Positions 7,501 to 15,400 of a DNA stretch of 16,471 nt are shown here, piece after piece. Each line of letters opens with the position of its first letter. Position 1 is the stretch's first letter. Source of the stretch: JAGTVB01 sp964624765 (GTDB lineage: Bacteria > Pseudomonadota > Gammaproteobacteria > HK1); contig CAZUZO010000082.1 in NCBI GenBank assembly GCA_964624765.1, positions 1 through 16,471 on the forward strand, read 5' to 3'. A model generated the notes under the pieces. It saw only the letters and a program-made list of their open reading frames with translations. It was not told where the DNA came from and searched no databases. The translations under genes and the position numbers were made by a program.

Positions 7501-7626
7501 TTGGTGGTCGCGGCGGGGGCGGTGGCGCCGCTGGTCGTCAACGAAGCGATCAAGCGGCAGCGGGCGCGAGGGGATCAGGCCAAGGCAAAGGACAGCCGCT
7601 TGGCAAGCAAGGAGTTCAGCGCATGA
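4507..7626 (+). CDS. P2A-type cation-transporting ATPase with N-terminal HMA-like domain (ATPase 1)
   Basis: This 1039-residue inner-membrane pump would expel or sequester a divalent cation at the cost of ATP. In order it shows an HMA-like domain (about 22-95, VHTAVPGRARLKVAG to TGNVLVYYD), a cation-ATPase N domain (about 140-205), actuator motif TGES (305-308), PEGLP in TM4 (422-426), phosphorylation site DKTGTLT (Asp465), nucleotide-binding KGSP (Lys591), TGDGIND (761-767), and a six-helix C-terminal part. SERCA-type calcium ligands are present: Glu423, Asn829, Glu832, Asn857, Thr860, Asp861; the TM8 Glu of SERCA aligns with Gln, as in one-ion calcium pumps. There is no CPC motif, so it is not a P1B heavy-metal pump despite the HMA-like fold, which itself lacks CxxC. 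Ca2+ or Mn2+ is the likeliest ion, but this is not settled. The start is the first ATG before the HMA-like domain; the ribosome site is weak. It overlaps the next gene by 4 bases. Confidence 0.9.
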   Translation: MSFPQAVETAVPLTPALPPLVSAVHTAVPGRARLKVAGLRRSPPLQRAIEETLRQVSYLRRVEASALTGNVLVYYDVAVSPRQIIVGVAAVLAEVVPAVPPGDGAPREGSSRQADTADPPSPYRHASQGKAVQEYPLVQASNWHTRPGEEVLASLQSSPGGLDHDDAVARLLRFGANVLPKPERPSALRLFLEQFASPPIALLGASAAVAVATGGLLDAAAILGVVLINAIIGFVTESQSERIIAALGKTAAQPVSALRAGARHSIPVEEVVVGDVLVLWPGCRVPADARLLQTSRLSIDEAGLTGESLPVVKDAQCLLPADTPLADRLNMVYGGTLVTGGSAQAVVVATARATEMGQIQALVGEAQAPETPMERQLGRLGKQLSVLSGAVCGTVFLGGLVRGYGWLTMLKSAVSLAVAAVPEGLPTVATTTLALGIREMRRRRVLIRQLSAVEALGSIQVLCLDKTGTLTLNRMTIVSLHAGMRRLGVEDGQLLMEGCPVSAHAQHHLQRLLETGALCSEAELKAEGGRTVLTGSPTEQALVQCALQAGIDVSALRTDYPLLALEHRSEEQKYMVSSHGSPNGGRWIAVKGSPLEVLALCQWYLVDHERRALTPAERAAILAQNDAMAGEALRVLGLAYSSTDHGHTLEQGELCWLGLVGMADPLRSGMVRLLRRIHRAGIQTVIITGDQSPTAYAIGKQLHVSDGAPLEILDSTSLEKLDPEVLAGVVRRVHVFSRVSPAHKLQIVQALQRAGRVVAMTGDGINDGPALKAADLGIAMGEGGTEAARSVADVVLEDDNLNTLVVGIRQGRTVYGNIRKALRFLLATNFTEIEVMAMGIALGLGQPLTPMQLLWINLITDVLPGLALALEPPEPDILDRPPLAPDAAVITGADLGRLAGESAVITAGTLASYGYALLRYGLGPRASTQAFMTLTLGQLLHALSCRSETHHLFSKDRLPANPYLDIGLTGSIVAQLLTVLVPGLRQLLGTTPLAVSDGLVVAAGAVAPLVVNEAIKRQRARGDQAKAKDSRLASKEFSA

Positions 7627-8810
7627 AACGGGATTTTCTGTTTACTTCGGAATCGGTGACGCAGGGTCACCCGGACAAGCTGTGCGATCAGATCAGCGAT
7701 GCCGTGGTCGATCGATTCTTGGCCCGGGACCGCTTTGCACGCATCCGGGCCGAGTGTGCCGTGTCCAAGGGTATGGTATTCATCGCTGCGCGCTTTGCCT
7801 CCACTGCCAAGCTCGATATCCCGGAGATCGCGCGTGGCGTGATTCGGAGCGTCGGCTACGAGGAGGGAGAATTCAACGCCAAGGAGTGTACCATCCTCAC
7901 CAGCCTGACGGAGCTTGAGGCGGATGCCCGGCCGTTACAGGATGAGCAACAGCTAAGCGATGGCGAGCTGGATCGGCTCACGGTCGGCAACCAGGCGACG
8001 CTCTTTGGCTTTGCCTGTCAGCAGAGCCCAGCGATGTTGCCGCTGCCTATCTGGCTCGCTCACCGGTTGGCGCGTCAATTGGCGGCGGTACGCAAGAGCG
8101 GTGCCTTAGCCTACCTCTGTCCCGACGGCAAGACTCAGGTGGGGGTGGAGTATCGAGACGGCCGGCCGGCGCGAATTCACAGCGTGACGCTTATCGCGAG
8201 CCAGGCGCGAGCCGAGCAGCCGAACCTGAAAATGCTGCGTAGCGATCTGCTGGAACGGGTCATCGAGCCAGTGTTCGCCGATGAACCGCTGCAGCCCGAC
8301 AACCAGACCCACACTTTCGTCAACCCGGACGGTCCCCTTATCATTGGCGGACCCGTGGTTCACTCGGGGCTCACGGGACGCAAGACGGCGGTGGATACCT
8401 ACGGTGAGTACTCGCGTCACAGCGGTGCGGCGCTAAGCGGTAAGGATCCGCTGCGGGTGGATCGGGTCGGGGCTTACGCGGCTCGCCATGCGGCAAAGAA
8501 CCTGGTGGCCGCAGGCCTAGCGGAGGAATGCGAGGTGCAATTGAGCTACACCATCGGCCTGGCACGACCGGTGAGCGTGCAGGTGGAGACCTTCGGCACC
8601 GGCCGCGTTTCGGACGATGAGCTGCTGAAGCGCCTGCAGGCCTGTTTCGATTTCCGCCTAGGCGCAATGATCCGCGCATTCGCCCTACGGGATCTCGCGG
8701 CGCAGCACCAAGGCCGGTTTTTCGAGAAGCTGGCCGCCTACGGGCAGATGGGTCGGCTGGATATGGCCGTTCCTTGGGAGTGTACCGACAAACTCGAGTC
8801 GCTCCGGTAG
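7623..8810 (+). CDS. metK-like: divergent S-adenosylmethionine synthetase (MetK paralog)
   Basis: This 395-residue protein spans the whole methionine adenosyltransferase fold, which makes SAM from Met and ATP and cleaves the tripolyphosphate intermediate. Conserved parts include TSESVTQGHPDK (His16, Asp18, Lys19), Glu44, PDGKTQV (Lys170), GLTGRK (Arg253, Lys254), SGKD (Lys274) and Asp280. Compared with E. coli MetK, several near-invariant residues differ: the methionine-site Glu55 is Arg57, Asp118 of the GDQG loop is Asn123 (VGNQA), Lys269 is Arg278, and the glycine-rich GGGAFSGKD is SGAALSGKD. Activity may be altered or lost, so it is probably not the housekeeping enzyme. Its ATG overlaps the ATPase stop (ATGA), implying translational coupling; no separate promoter is visible. 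The gene after it follows by 55 bp on the same strand. Confidence 0.88.
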   Translation: MKRDFLFTSESVTQGHPDKLCDQISDAVVDRFLARDRFARIRAECAVSKGMVFIAARFASTAKLDIPEIARGVIRSVGYEEGEFNAKECTILTSLTELEADARPLQDEQQLSDGELDRLTVGNQATLFGFACQQSPAMLPLPIWLAHRLARQLAAVRKSGALAYLCPDGKTQVGVEYRDGRPARIHSVTLIASQARAEQPNLKMLRSDLLERVIEPVFADEPLQPDNQTHTFVNPDGPLIIGGPVVHSGLTGRKTAVDTYGEYSRHSGAALSGKDPLRVDRVGAYAARHAAKNLVAAGLAEECEVQLSYTIGLARPVSVQVETFGTGRVSDDELLKRLQACFDFRLGAMIRAFALRDLAAQHQGRFFEKLAAYGQMGRLDMAVPWECTDKLESLR

Positions 8811-8865
8811 CCGTGACCACTGCCGGTCGCGAGCCGGGCCAACTTGCTGGGGTAGAGTAAAGCCG

Positions 8866-11664
8866 ATGTCGCCGGTCTGTTCGCAGGAGCTTGCCGACTG
8901 TCTCAACGCCTTTCGCAGCGCCGCGCCAGAAGCGGTTCATGCCGAGCGGATCCGGCTGATCTACGGCAACGCTCCCATCGGGGCCGTGGTCAGTATCGTC
9001 AGTGGCCTCATCGTGGCGGCCGTGCTTTGGTCGTGGCTGCCCCCGCCCTGGGCCATCACGTGGTTGATCATCAATAGCACGGTGGCCTTGGCTTGGCTGC
9101 CGATGGTGTGGAGGTACCGCCAGGCATCACCGGCGCCGGCTAGGGCCCGCCGCTGGGGCATTGTGTACACCTTGGGCGCAGTGCTGAGCGGCGCCACTTG
9201 GGGGGCGCTGGCAGTGATGGTGGCGCACCATTCGAGCTTACCTTATCAGGTGTTTGTGACCTTTGTGGTAGGGGCGATGGCCCTTGGCGCCATCGCTGTG
9301 AACGCCAGTTTTCTCCCCGCTTACGTCGGTTTTCTGTTGCCGGCACTGCTACCCCTGGCGGCCGGATTTCTATTGCAGCCGGAAGTGATGCCCCTTGCCA
9401 TGGGGGCGCTGACGTTGGTTTTCACCGCGGCGTTGTATCTGCTCGGTCGCAATGTCAACCGAGGTATTACCCATTCGATCAAACTTGCTTTAGAACAACA
9501 GGCTCTGGTGGACAGCTTGCAAACTGAACACCAGCAGACCATCGAGATCAACCGCCGGCTGGCGCAGGAGCGCCAGAGCGGCGAAGCGAAGTGGCGCAAG
9601 AGCGTAGACCTGTTTCAAGCCACCTTCGAGCAGGCTGCGGTGGGTATCGGCCATGTGGGGACCGATGGGCAATGGCTCCAAGTTAACCAAAAACTATGCG
9701 ACATTCTCGGTTATGCCCGTGAGGAGCTGGCGCGCCTCGATTTCCAACACATCACCCACGGCGATGATCGGGTGGCTAGCTTGGATCACTTTCAGTGCGC
9801 GCTGGCCGGAGATATCGATACCTATTCGCTGGAGAAGCGCTGTGTGCGCAAGGACGGATCGTTGGTGTGGGCTTGCGTGACTGTTTCCGTGGTTCGCAGC
9901 GCTGAAGGTGAGCCGAGAAACTTCATCGCTATCGTCCAGGATATCAGCGATCGCAAGCGGGCCGAGGATTTACTGTTTCAAGAGAAAGAGCGCGCCGAGG
10001 TGACCTTGCATAGCATCGCCGATGCGGTCATCACCACCAATGCGGCGGGCAGGGTGGAGTATCTCAATCCGGTCGCCGAGGCGCTGACCGAATGGTCCAC
10101 CGAGATGGCCCGTGGGCAACCCCTAGAGGCTGTGTTCCGGGTGGTGGATGAACAGACCCAGGTGGCGGTGGCGAATCCGCTGGAGGATTGCCTCAAAGAA
10201 CGTCAGGGCACTGCCTTAGTGGACGGTCGTCTGCTCATCAGCCGCAGCGGCAACGAATATGCCATCGAGGATTCTGCCGCCCCTATCCGCACTCGCGAGG
10301 GGGAGATCATCGGTGCCGTGCTGGTGTTTCATGATGTCACCCAGACCCGGCGAGCCAAACACCAATTGGTGCACGAAGCGACCCACGATGCGTTGACCGG
10401 GTTGGTCAACCGGGCTGAGTTCGAGCGTCGTCTCGAGCATGCCCTGAGTAGCGCGCGGGCCCATGGCAGCCACCACTCCCTTTGCTACCTGGACCTGGAT
10501 AACTTCAAGGCAGTGAACGACACCGTTGGCCATGGAGCTGGGGATGTGCTGCTGAAGGAAGTGACGGGGTTGATGATGAGCAAGGTTCGTGGGCGCGACA
10601 CCTTGGCACGTCTCGGCGGCGATGAGTTCTCTCTGCTGATGGAAAACTGTCCGCTCGATAATGCGTTGCGCATCGCCGAAGGTCTGGTGTCGGCCATCAA
10701 GGATTTTCGCTTCGAATGGGAAGAAAACAGCTTCTCCATCGGCGTCAGCGTCGGCTTGGTGCCCATTACCGCAGAGTCCCCGAGCACCGAGCATCTGTTG
10801 ACGCAAGCGGATCTGGCGTGCTACACGGCGAAGGACTTGGGCCGCGGCCGGGTGCATGTTTACCATCCGCGCCGTGGCGAGCGGCTACGCAAGCAGTGGG
10901 AGTTCTCGCGCATCGCGCATCTTCGCCAGGCGTTGCAGAGCGATCGATTGCGTCTTTATCAGCAGCCCATCGTGGCCCTGACATCCGCCGGCGTTGGCCC
11001 GGTGCTGCGGGAATTACTGTTACGGCTGCTGGATGCCGAAGACCATCTCCTGTTGCCGAAGGCCTTTATGCCTATCGCTGAGCGCTATGGGCTGATGACC
11101 AGCATCGACCGCTGGGTGATTCAGAATGCGTTTCGCTATTGGGGCGAACAGCTTGCGGCTTTTCCCAAGCTCGGGATCACCATCAACCTATCGGCTAGCT
11201 CTTTGAGTGACGAATCGATGCCTGCCTTCGTGCGCAAGCAATTGTCCGAGTCCAGCCTATTGTCTAGTCAAGTGTGCTTTGAAATCACCGAGGCCAGCGT
11301 CATTCACAACCTCAGGCGAGCCGTCGAATTTATATCCGATCTGAAGGACGCAGGCTGTACCTTCGCGCTTGACCAGTTCGGCAATGGACCGTCGTCTTTT
11401 CACCATTTGAAAAGGCTGCCGGTCGATTACCTGAAGATTCGTGGACGCTTGGTGCGAGATATGGCCACCGATGTCGTCAATCGCTCTATCGTGGGGGCCA
11501 TCAACGATGTCGGCCATGCGCTCGGGATGCAGACCATCGCGGAATCGGTCGAAACCGATGAAGTCTTAAGAGAATTAAGAAAGATTGGTGTCGATTATGC
11601 CCAAGGCGTGGCACTAGGCGCCCCCAGCGCCCCGCAGGACGCTGTGTTAAGCATGATGCATTAG
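8866..11664 (+). CDS. membrane PAS-PAS-GGDEF-EAL c-di-GMP signalling protein
   Basis: A 932-residue inner-membrane sensor. Six hydrophobic segments fill residues about 33-196, followed by a coiled-coil-like linker, PAS 1 (about 247-368), PAS 2 (about 376-498), GGDEF (about 500-668) and EAL (about 680-930). The diguanylate cyclase site GGDEF (584-588) is intact and an inhibitory RxxD site lies at 575-578, so cyclase activity with product feedback is expected. The EAL domain keeps Glu716 (ELLLRL), Asn774, Glu806, Asp836, Lys857 and Glu893, but the DDFG motif is DQFG (Gln837) and the KID motif is KIR (Arg859); both are metal-site positions, so phosphodiesterase activity is doubtful. It lies 55 bp behind the MetK paralog, probably in the same transcript. 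The start ATG has only a weak ribosome site (GGGTAGAG). Confidence 0.92.
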   Translation: MSPVCSQELADCLNAFRSAAPEAVHAERIRLIYGNAPIGAVVSIVSGLIVAAVLWSWLPPPWAITWLIINSTVALAWLPMVWRYRQASPAPARARRWGIVYTLGAVLSGATWGALAVMVAHHSSLPYQVFVTFVVGAMALGAIAVNASFLPAYVGFLLPALLPLAAGFLLQPEVMPLAMGALTLVFTAALYLLGRNVNRGITHSIKLALEQQALVDSLQTEHQQTIEINRRLAQERQSGEAKWRKSVDLFQATFEQAAVGIGHVGTDGQWLQVNQKLCDILGYAREELARLDFQHITHGDDRVASLDHFQCALAGDIDTYSLEKRCVRKDGSLVWACVTVSVVRSAEGEPRNFIAIVQDISDRKRAEDLLFQEKERAEVTLHSIADAVITTNAAGRVEYLNPVAEALTEWSTEMARGQPLEAVFRVVDEQTQVAVANPLEDCLKERQGTALVDGRLLISRSGNEYAIEDSAAPIRTREGEIIGAVLVFHDVTQTRRAKHQLVHEATHDALTGLVNRAEFERRLEHALSSARAHGSHHSLCYLDLDNFKAVNDTVGHGAGDVLLKEVTGLMMSKVRGRDTLARLGGDEFSLLMENCPLDNALRIAEGLVSAIKDFRFEWEENSFSIGVSVGLVPITAESPSTEHLLTQADLACYTAKDLGRGRVHVYHPRRGERLRKQWEFSRIAHLRQALQSDRLRLYQQPIVALTSAGVGPVLRELLLRLLDAEDHLLLPKAFMPIAERYGLMTSIDRWVIQNAFRYWGEQLAAFPKLGITINLSASSLSDESMPAFVRKQLSESSLLSSQVCFEITEASVIHNLRRAVEFISDLKDAGCTFALDQFGNGPSSFHHLKRLPVDYLKIRGRLVRDMATDVVNRSIVGAINDVGHALGMQTIAESVETDEVLRELRKIGVDYAQGVALGAPSAPQDAVLSMMH

Positions 11665-11979
11665 AATTTCGGCGTGGGTCACTTGGCAACAGCTCGCTAT
11701 GTACGGCGCTATGGCCGAGTCGACTGATCGACGTCCCGACTTCATTGATCATGATTCAGAAATAATTCCGTCATCAAGATGTAATATTTTGATGCTAATA
11801 GTTATTAGAAGCTGTTTCAAACATGTCGCGAGCGCCGGCAGAGCAAGGCTGCGCGTGGCGAGCAACCGGAGTGTACAAGGGAGTACATGAGGATTGCGAG
11901 CCGCCGTGCAACGCAGCTATGGCAAGCGCGGTAATTTTAAAAACAGCTTCTTAGCATCGAACGCGATGAGGGAAGCAGT
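11665..11979. other. intergenic region holding a 143-bp repeat
   Basis: About 140 AT-richer bases follow the GGDEF-EAL gene without an obvious intrinsic terminator. The full repeat (11808-11950) then ends 29 bases before the start of the HMA-like gene, so the repeat occupies the place where that gene's promoter would be expected. No protein gene is supported in this interval. Confidence 0.6.
11808..11950 (+). repeat. 143-bp palindromic repeat, complete copy
   Basis: The ends GAAGCTG and CAGCTTC are perfect inverted repeats, and a TTA lies directly outside each end (11805-11807, 11951-11953), as expected for a 3-bp target duplication. The interior has a conserved arm GCGAGCGCCGGCAGAGCAAG and a central imperfect hairpin around GTGTACAAGGGAGTACATGA. 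It is the same length as the copy at 16283-16425 and highly similar to it. It encodes nothing, so it looks like a MITE-like nonautonomous element. Confidence 0.85.
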
Positions 11980-12354
11980 ATGGCTGAATACGTTCATCAC
12001 GTCCCAGGGCGATTGCGGGTCAAGTGCCCGACACTGAAGGGCAATGCCGCGCGCGCTGAGACGGCAACGCAGCTGTTGCGCTCACAGGAGGGCATAGCGA
12101 GCTGCGAAGTTAATCCCGTCACCGGCAGCGTGTTGGTGCGCTACGACGAGGCGAATACCAATGTCTATCGGGTACTCGATGTTTTGCAGCGTGGCGGCTA
12201 CATCGGATCCGGCATCGATCTGCACGCGCAGGACCGTTCCCTCGAGGACACCGTATCGGGTGTAGGAAAAATGGTGAGCAAGGCGGTGGTGACCGCCATG
12301 GTTGAGCGGATGGTGGAGCGCTCCGCCGTCGCCTTGGTCGGGGCGATTCTCTAA
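11980..12354 (+). CDS. stand-alone HMA-like (HMA_2-type) domain protein
   Basis: This 124-residue protein has an HMA-like ferredoxin fold in residues about 4-75 (YVHHVPGRLRVKCPTL to TGSVLVRYD, then a helix ending QRGGYIG) and a C-terminal hydrophobic, Ala/Val-rich helix (about 88-124) that could touch or cross the membrane. It lacks the CxxC metal motif of classic HMA domains but carries the HxVPGR-x-R signature also seen at the N-termini of both ATPases in this window, so a shared ligand or docking role with those pumps is likely. GAGGGA lies about 6 bases before the ATG. A 143-bp repeat is directly upstream and a decayed half-repeat directly downstream. It is convergent with ATPase 2. The substrate is unknown. 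Confidence 0.75.
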   Translation: MAEYVHHVPGRLRVKCPTLKGNAARAETATQLLRSQEGIASCEVNPVTGSVLVRYDEANTNVYRVLDVLQRGGYIGSGIDLHAQDRSLEDTVSGVGKMVSKAVVTAMVERMVERSAVALVGAIL

Positions 12355-12362
12355 GAACCTGC

Positions 12363-12417
12363 TAAGATCCTGTTTTGCCGATGTTGCGAGCGCCGGCAGC
12401 GCGAGGCGCACGGCGCG
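12363..12417 (+). repeat. decayed half-copy of the 143-bp repeat
   Basis: The segment containing TGTTTTGCC and then GCGAGCGCCGGCAGCGCGAG matches the left half of the complete repeat copies with several differences. The central hairpin and right end are missing. It lies between the convergent stops of the HMA-like gene (12354) and ATPase 2 (12438). Confidence 0.6.
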
Positions 12418-12428
12418 AAGCCCAGAGA

Positions 12429-12446
12429 CCTATTCGGCTAAATAGG
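12429..12446. terminator. weak hairpin at the convergent gene ends
   Basis: CCTATT-CGGCTA-AATAGG forms a perfect 6-bp stem with a 6-base loop and contains the stop codon of ATPase 2. There is no T tract on either side, so termination here is only a possibility. Confidence 0.25.
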
Positions 12447-15400
12447 TGGCGGCCGAACGCCGTTGTCGGATCGTGGAGCGGGTTTTTTCATAAGCTCTCG
12501 GCCTGGCCTCCCCTTCGGGTTCTTGGTGATCTCGTTGATCAGCAAGGGTGTCACCGCGCTGGCGGCCATCACGAGGGCGTCTGTCCAGCCGATGGAGCCG
12601 ATGCCGAGCAGGTTGCGCAAGCCCGGGACGGCGATGGCGAGCAGCTGCGCCCCGAGGGAACCCAGCAAGGCGACGGTGAGGTAGGGATTCGGCGGTCGTC
12701 GACCCGGATCCAGCACCGTGGTGGTCTCCGAGCGGCAGCTTAAGGCGTGCAGTAGCTGGGATGTGGTCAGCGTCAGGAACGCTAGCGTGCCTGCTTGTGG
12801 CCCCGGGCCGTAGCGTAGCCAGCCGTAGCCATAGCTGGCTAACGTCCCCGCGGTGATGACCCCGGACTCGAACAGCAGCCGTCTGAAATCCCCGCCGGCG
12901 ATAATGGGTTGCTGGGGATTGCGCGGTGGCTCGTCCAACACCTCGGTCTCCGGCGGCTCCATGCCGAGGGCCAGTCCCGGAAAAATATCGGTGATGAGGT
13001 TGATCCACAGCAGCTGCATAGGACTTAAGGGTTGTCCCATGCCCAGGGCTACGGCCGCCGCCATGACCTCGATCTCGCTTAAGTTGGTCGCCAGGAGAAA
13101 ACGCAGACTCTTGCGGATGTTCTTGTAGGTCGTGCGTCCTTCGGTGACGGCAATGACCATGGTGGTCAGTTGATCGTCTTTCAGTATCACGTCGGCGACG
13201 GAGCGAGCGGTATCGGTGCCGCTACCTCCCATGGCTACTCCGATATTGGCGGCCTTCAGGGCGGGACCGTCGTTGATGCCGTCACCGGTCATGGCCACCA
13301 CCTTTCCGCCGCGTTGCAGGGCTTGGACGATGCGCAGCTTGTGGGCCGGGCTCACCCGTGCAAACACGTGGACGTTTTGCGCCACACCGGCTAACGCCTG
13401 CTGCTCGAGCCGGTCTAAGTGGCTCGAATCGAGGATCTCCAAGGGGCCACCGGCATTGAGGCTCAGCTGTTTGCCGATGGCCTGCGCGGTGGCGCTTTGG
13501 TCTCCGGTGATCATGACCGGCCGGATACCGGCGCGGTGAAAGACGTTCACTAACTCATTCATGCCGGGGCGCAGGGGATCGGTCATCCCCACCAGCCCCA
13601 CCCAGATGAGGCCCTGCTCTAGCGCATCCTGCGCGCTGGCGGCAGGGCTGTAGGCGACACCCAGCACCCGCAGCGCCTCGCCAGCCATGAGGTCGTTCTC
13701 AGCGCTAATGGCATCGCGGTGTTGGCTCGACAGAGGAACGATGATACCTTGCTCTTGACCCCAGCGGCACAGAGCGAGAACTTCCGTCGGACTGCCTTTG
13801 ACGGCGACCAGTCGCCCACCACCGTCGGTCTCGGCGTGGACCGTATGCATGAACGGCTTACCTTCGGCGCGGTGGCCCGTTTCGATCAAGTGATGGCATG
13901 CCTGGAGAGCTTGGAGATCCAGGCCGGCCTGCAGCGCCATTTCGATCAGGGCGCTCTCGGTGGGCGAACCCTGGGTAGCCAACGGTGTCCCGTGGCCGTT
14001 AGATGCGGTTTCGCGGCAAAGCGCCACGATGTGTAACAGCTGGCGGAGGTCTGGATAGGCGATCGGATCGATGGGCTCGTCCGCCAGCTGGAAACGACCC
14101 TCCGCTACCGTCAGATGGCTTTGCAGGGTGCGCACTGCGACCACCGACATGCGATTCAAGGTGAGCGTACCGGTCTTGTCCAGGCAGAATAGCTGTACCG
14201 CTCCCAGGGTCTCCACGGCGTCCAGCCGTCGAATGAGCACCTGGTGTCGGCGCATGTTGCGGATACCCAGGGCCAAGGTGGTGGTGGCGACCGTGGGGAG
14301 GCCTTCGGGAAGCGCGGCGACGGCCAGCGAGATGGCGGTCTTTAGCATCTGTAATCCGCCGTAGCCACGCAGTAGACCGATCACAAAGACGACGCCGCAG
14401 ACCGCTCCTGAAATCAGCACCAGTTGCGTCCCCATGCGATCGAGCTGTGTTTGCATAGGCGTGGGCGGTGTCGGTGTGGCGCCGGCCAGCGCTTGAATGG
14501 TGCCCAGCTCAGTGTGCTGGCCGGTAGCGGTCACCACTGCGAGCCCACTGCCGCCGAGCATGTGCGTGCCGGCATAAACCATGTTCTTGCGCTCGGCGAG
14601 GGGGCTTTCGCGCTCGAGGGTTGCCGCCGCCGTCTTGGCGACGGGCTGACTTTCGCCGGTGAGGGCGGATTCATCCAGGGTCAGTTGCCGGGCTTCTATG
14701 AGCCGCGCATCGGCTGCCACATAGGTGCCCGGCACCAGCACCAGCAGGTCGCCTACCACGATGTTCTGGACCGGTATTTCCGACACCATCCCGTCGCGCA
14801 GCACGGCCGCAGACTGGGGCGTGAAATGGGCCAACGAACGGATGGTCTTTTCCGCTTGTTGTTCGGTGAAATAACCGATGCCCGCATTGATCAGCACCAC
14901 GGCCAGGATGGCGGCGGCATCCAGAATGCCGCCGGTGACCAATGAGATGGCGGCCGCGCCTCCCAGTAATGCCACCGGCAAGCTGCTGAATTGGTTTAGC
15001 AGGATGCTGAGACTCGAACGTGCCGTCGGCTCCTCCAGCAGGTTGGGTCCGTAGCGAGCCAGCCGTGCCTTCGCCAGCGCGCTATCAAGCCCGGCGTAGG
15101 GTGAGGTTTCGAAGTGCTTGAGCAGCGTTTCGCGATCGAGGGCGTGCCAGGGGAGGAGGTCCATCGTCGCCGCTGGGTAGGGTAGTTTGGGGGGCGCTGG
15201 ATGGCGCCTGACGAAGGCTTGGGATGGCAGCGGCTGCTGAGCGCTCTTCGTAGCTTGGATGGATGGCGAGAGGTGGTCCGCGGGTGAACGGCCGTTGCCG
15301 AGCCCTGCCGCCACGGCCTCTCGCTCGACCAATGCCGCCAGTTCGTCAAGGTTTTTGTGGATCCCATCGAATTGTAGGAGCAGGTTTCCGGTGAGGGTGT

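Noticed and set aside
10216..10866. 216-codon ORF on the minus strand inside the GGDEF domain
   Set aside because: It is antisense to the conserved GGDEF region, with no ribosome site and no domain.
11699..11890. 63-codon plus-strand ORF running into the repeat
   Set aside because: Its second half is repeat sequence, there is no ribosome site, and the translation has no family features.
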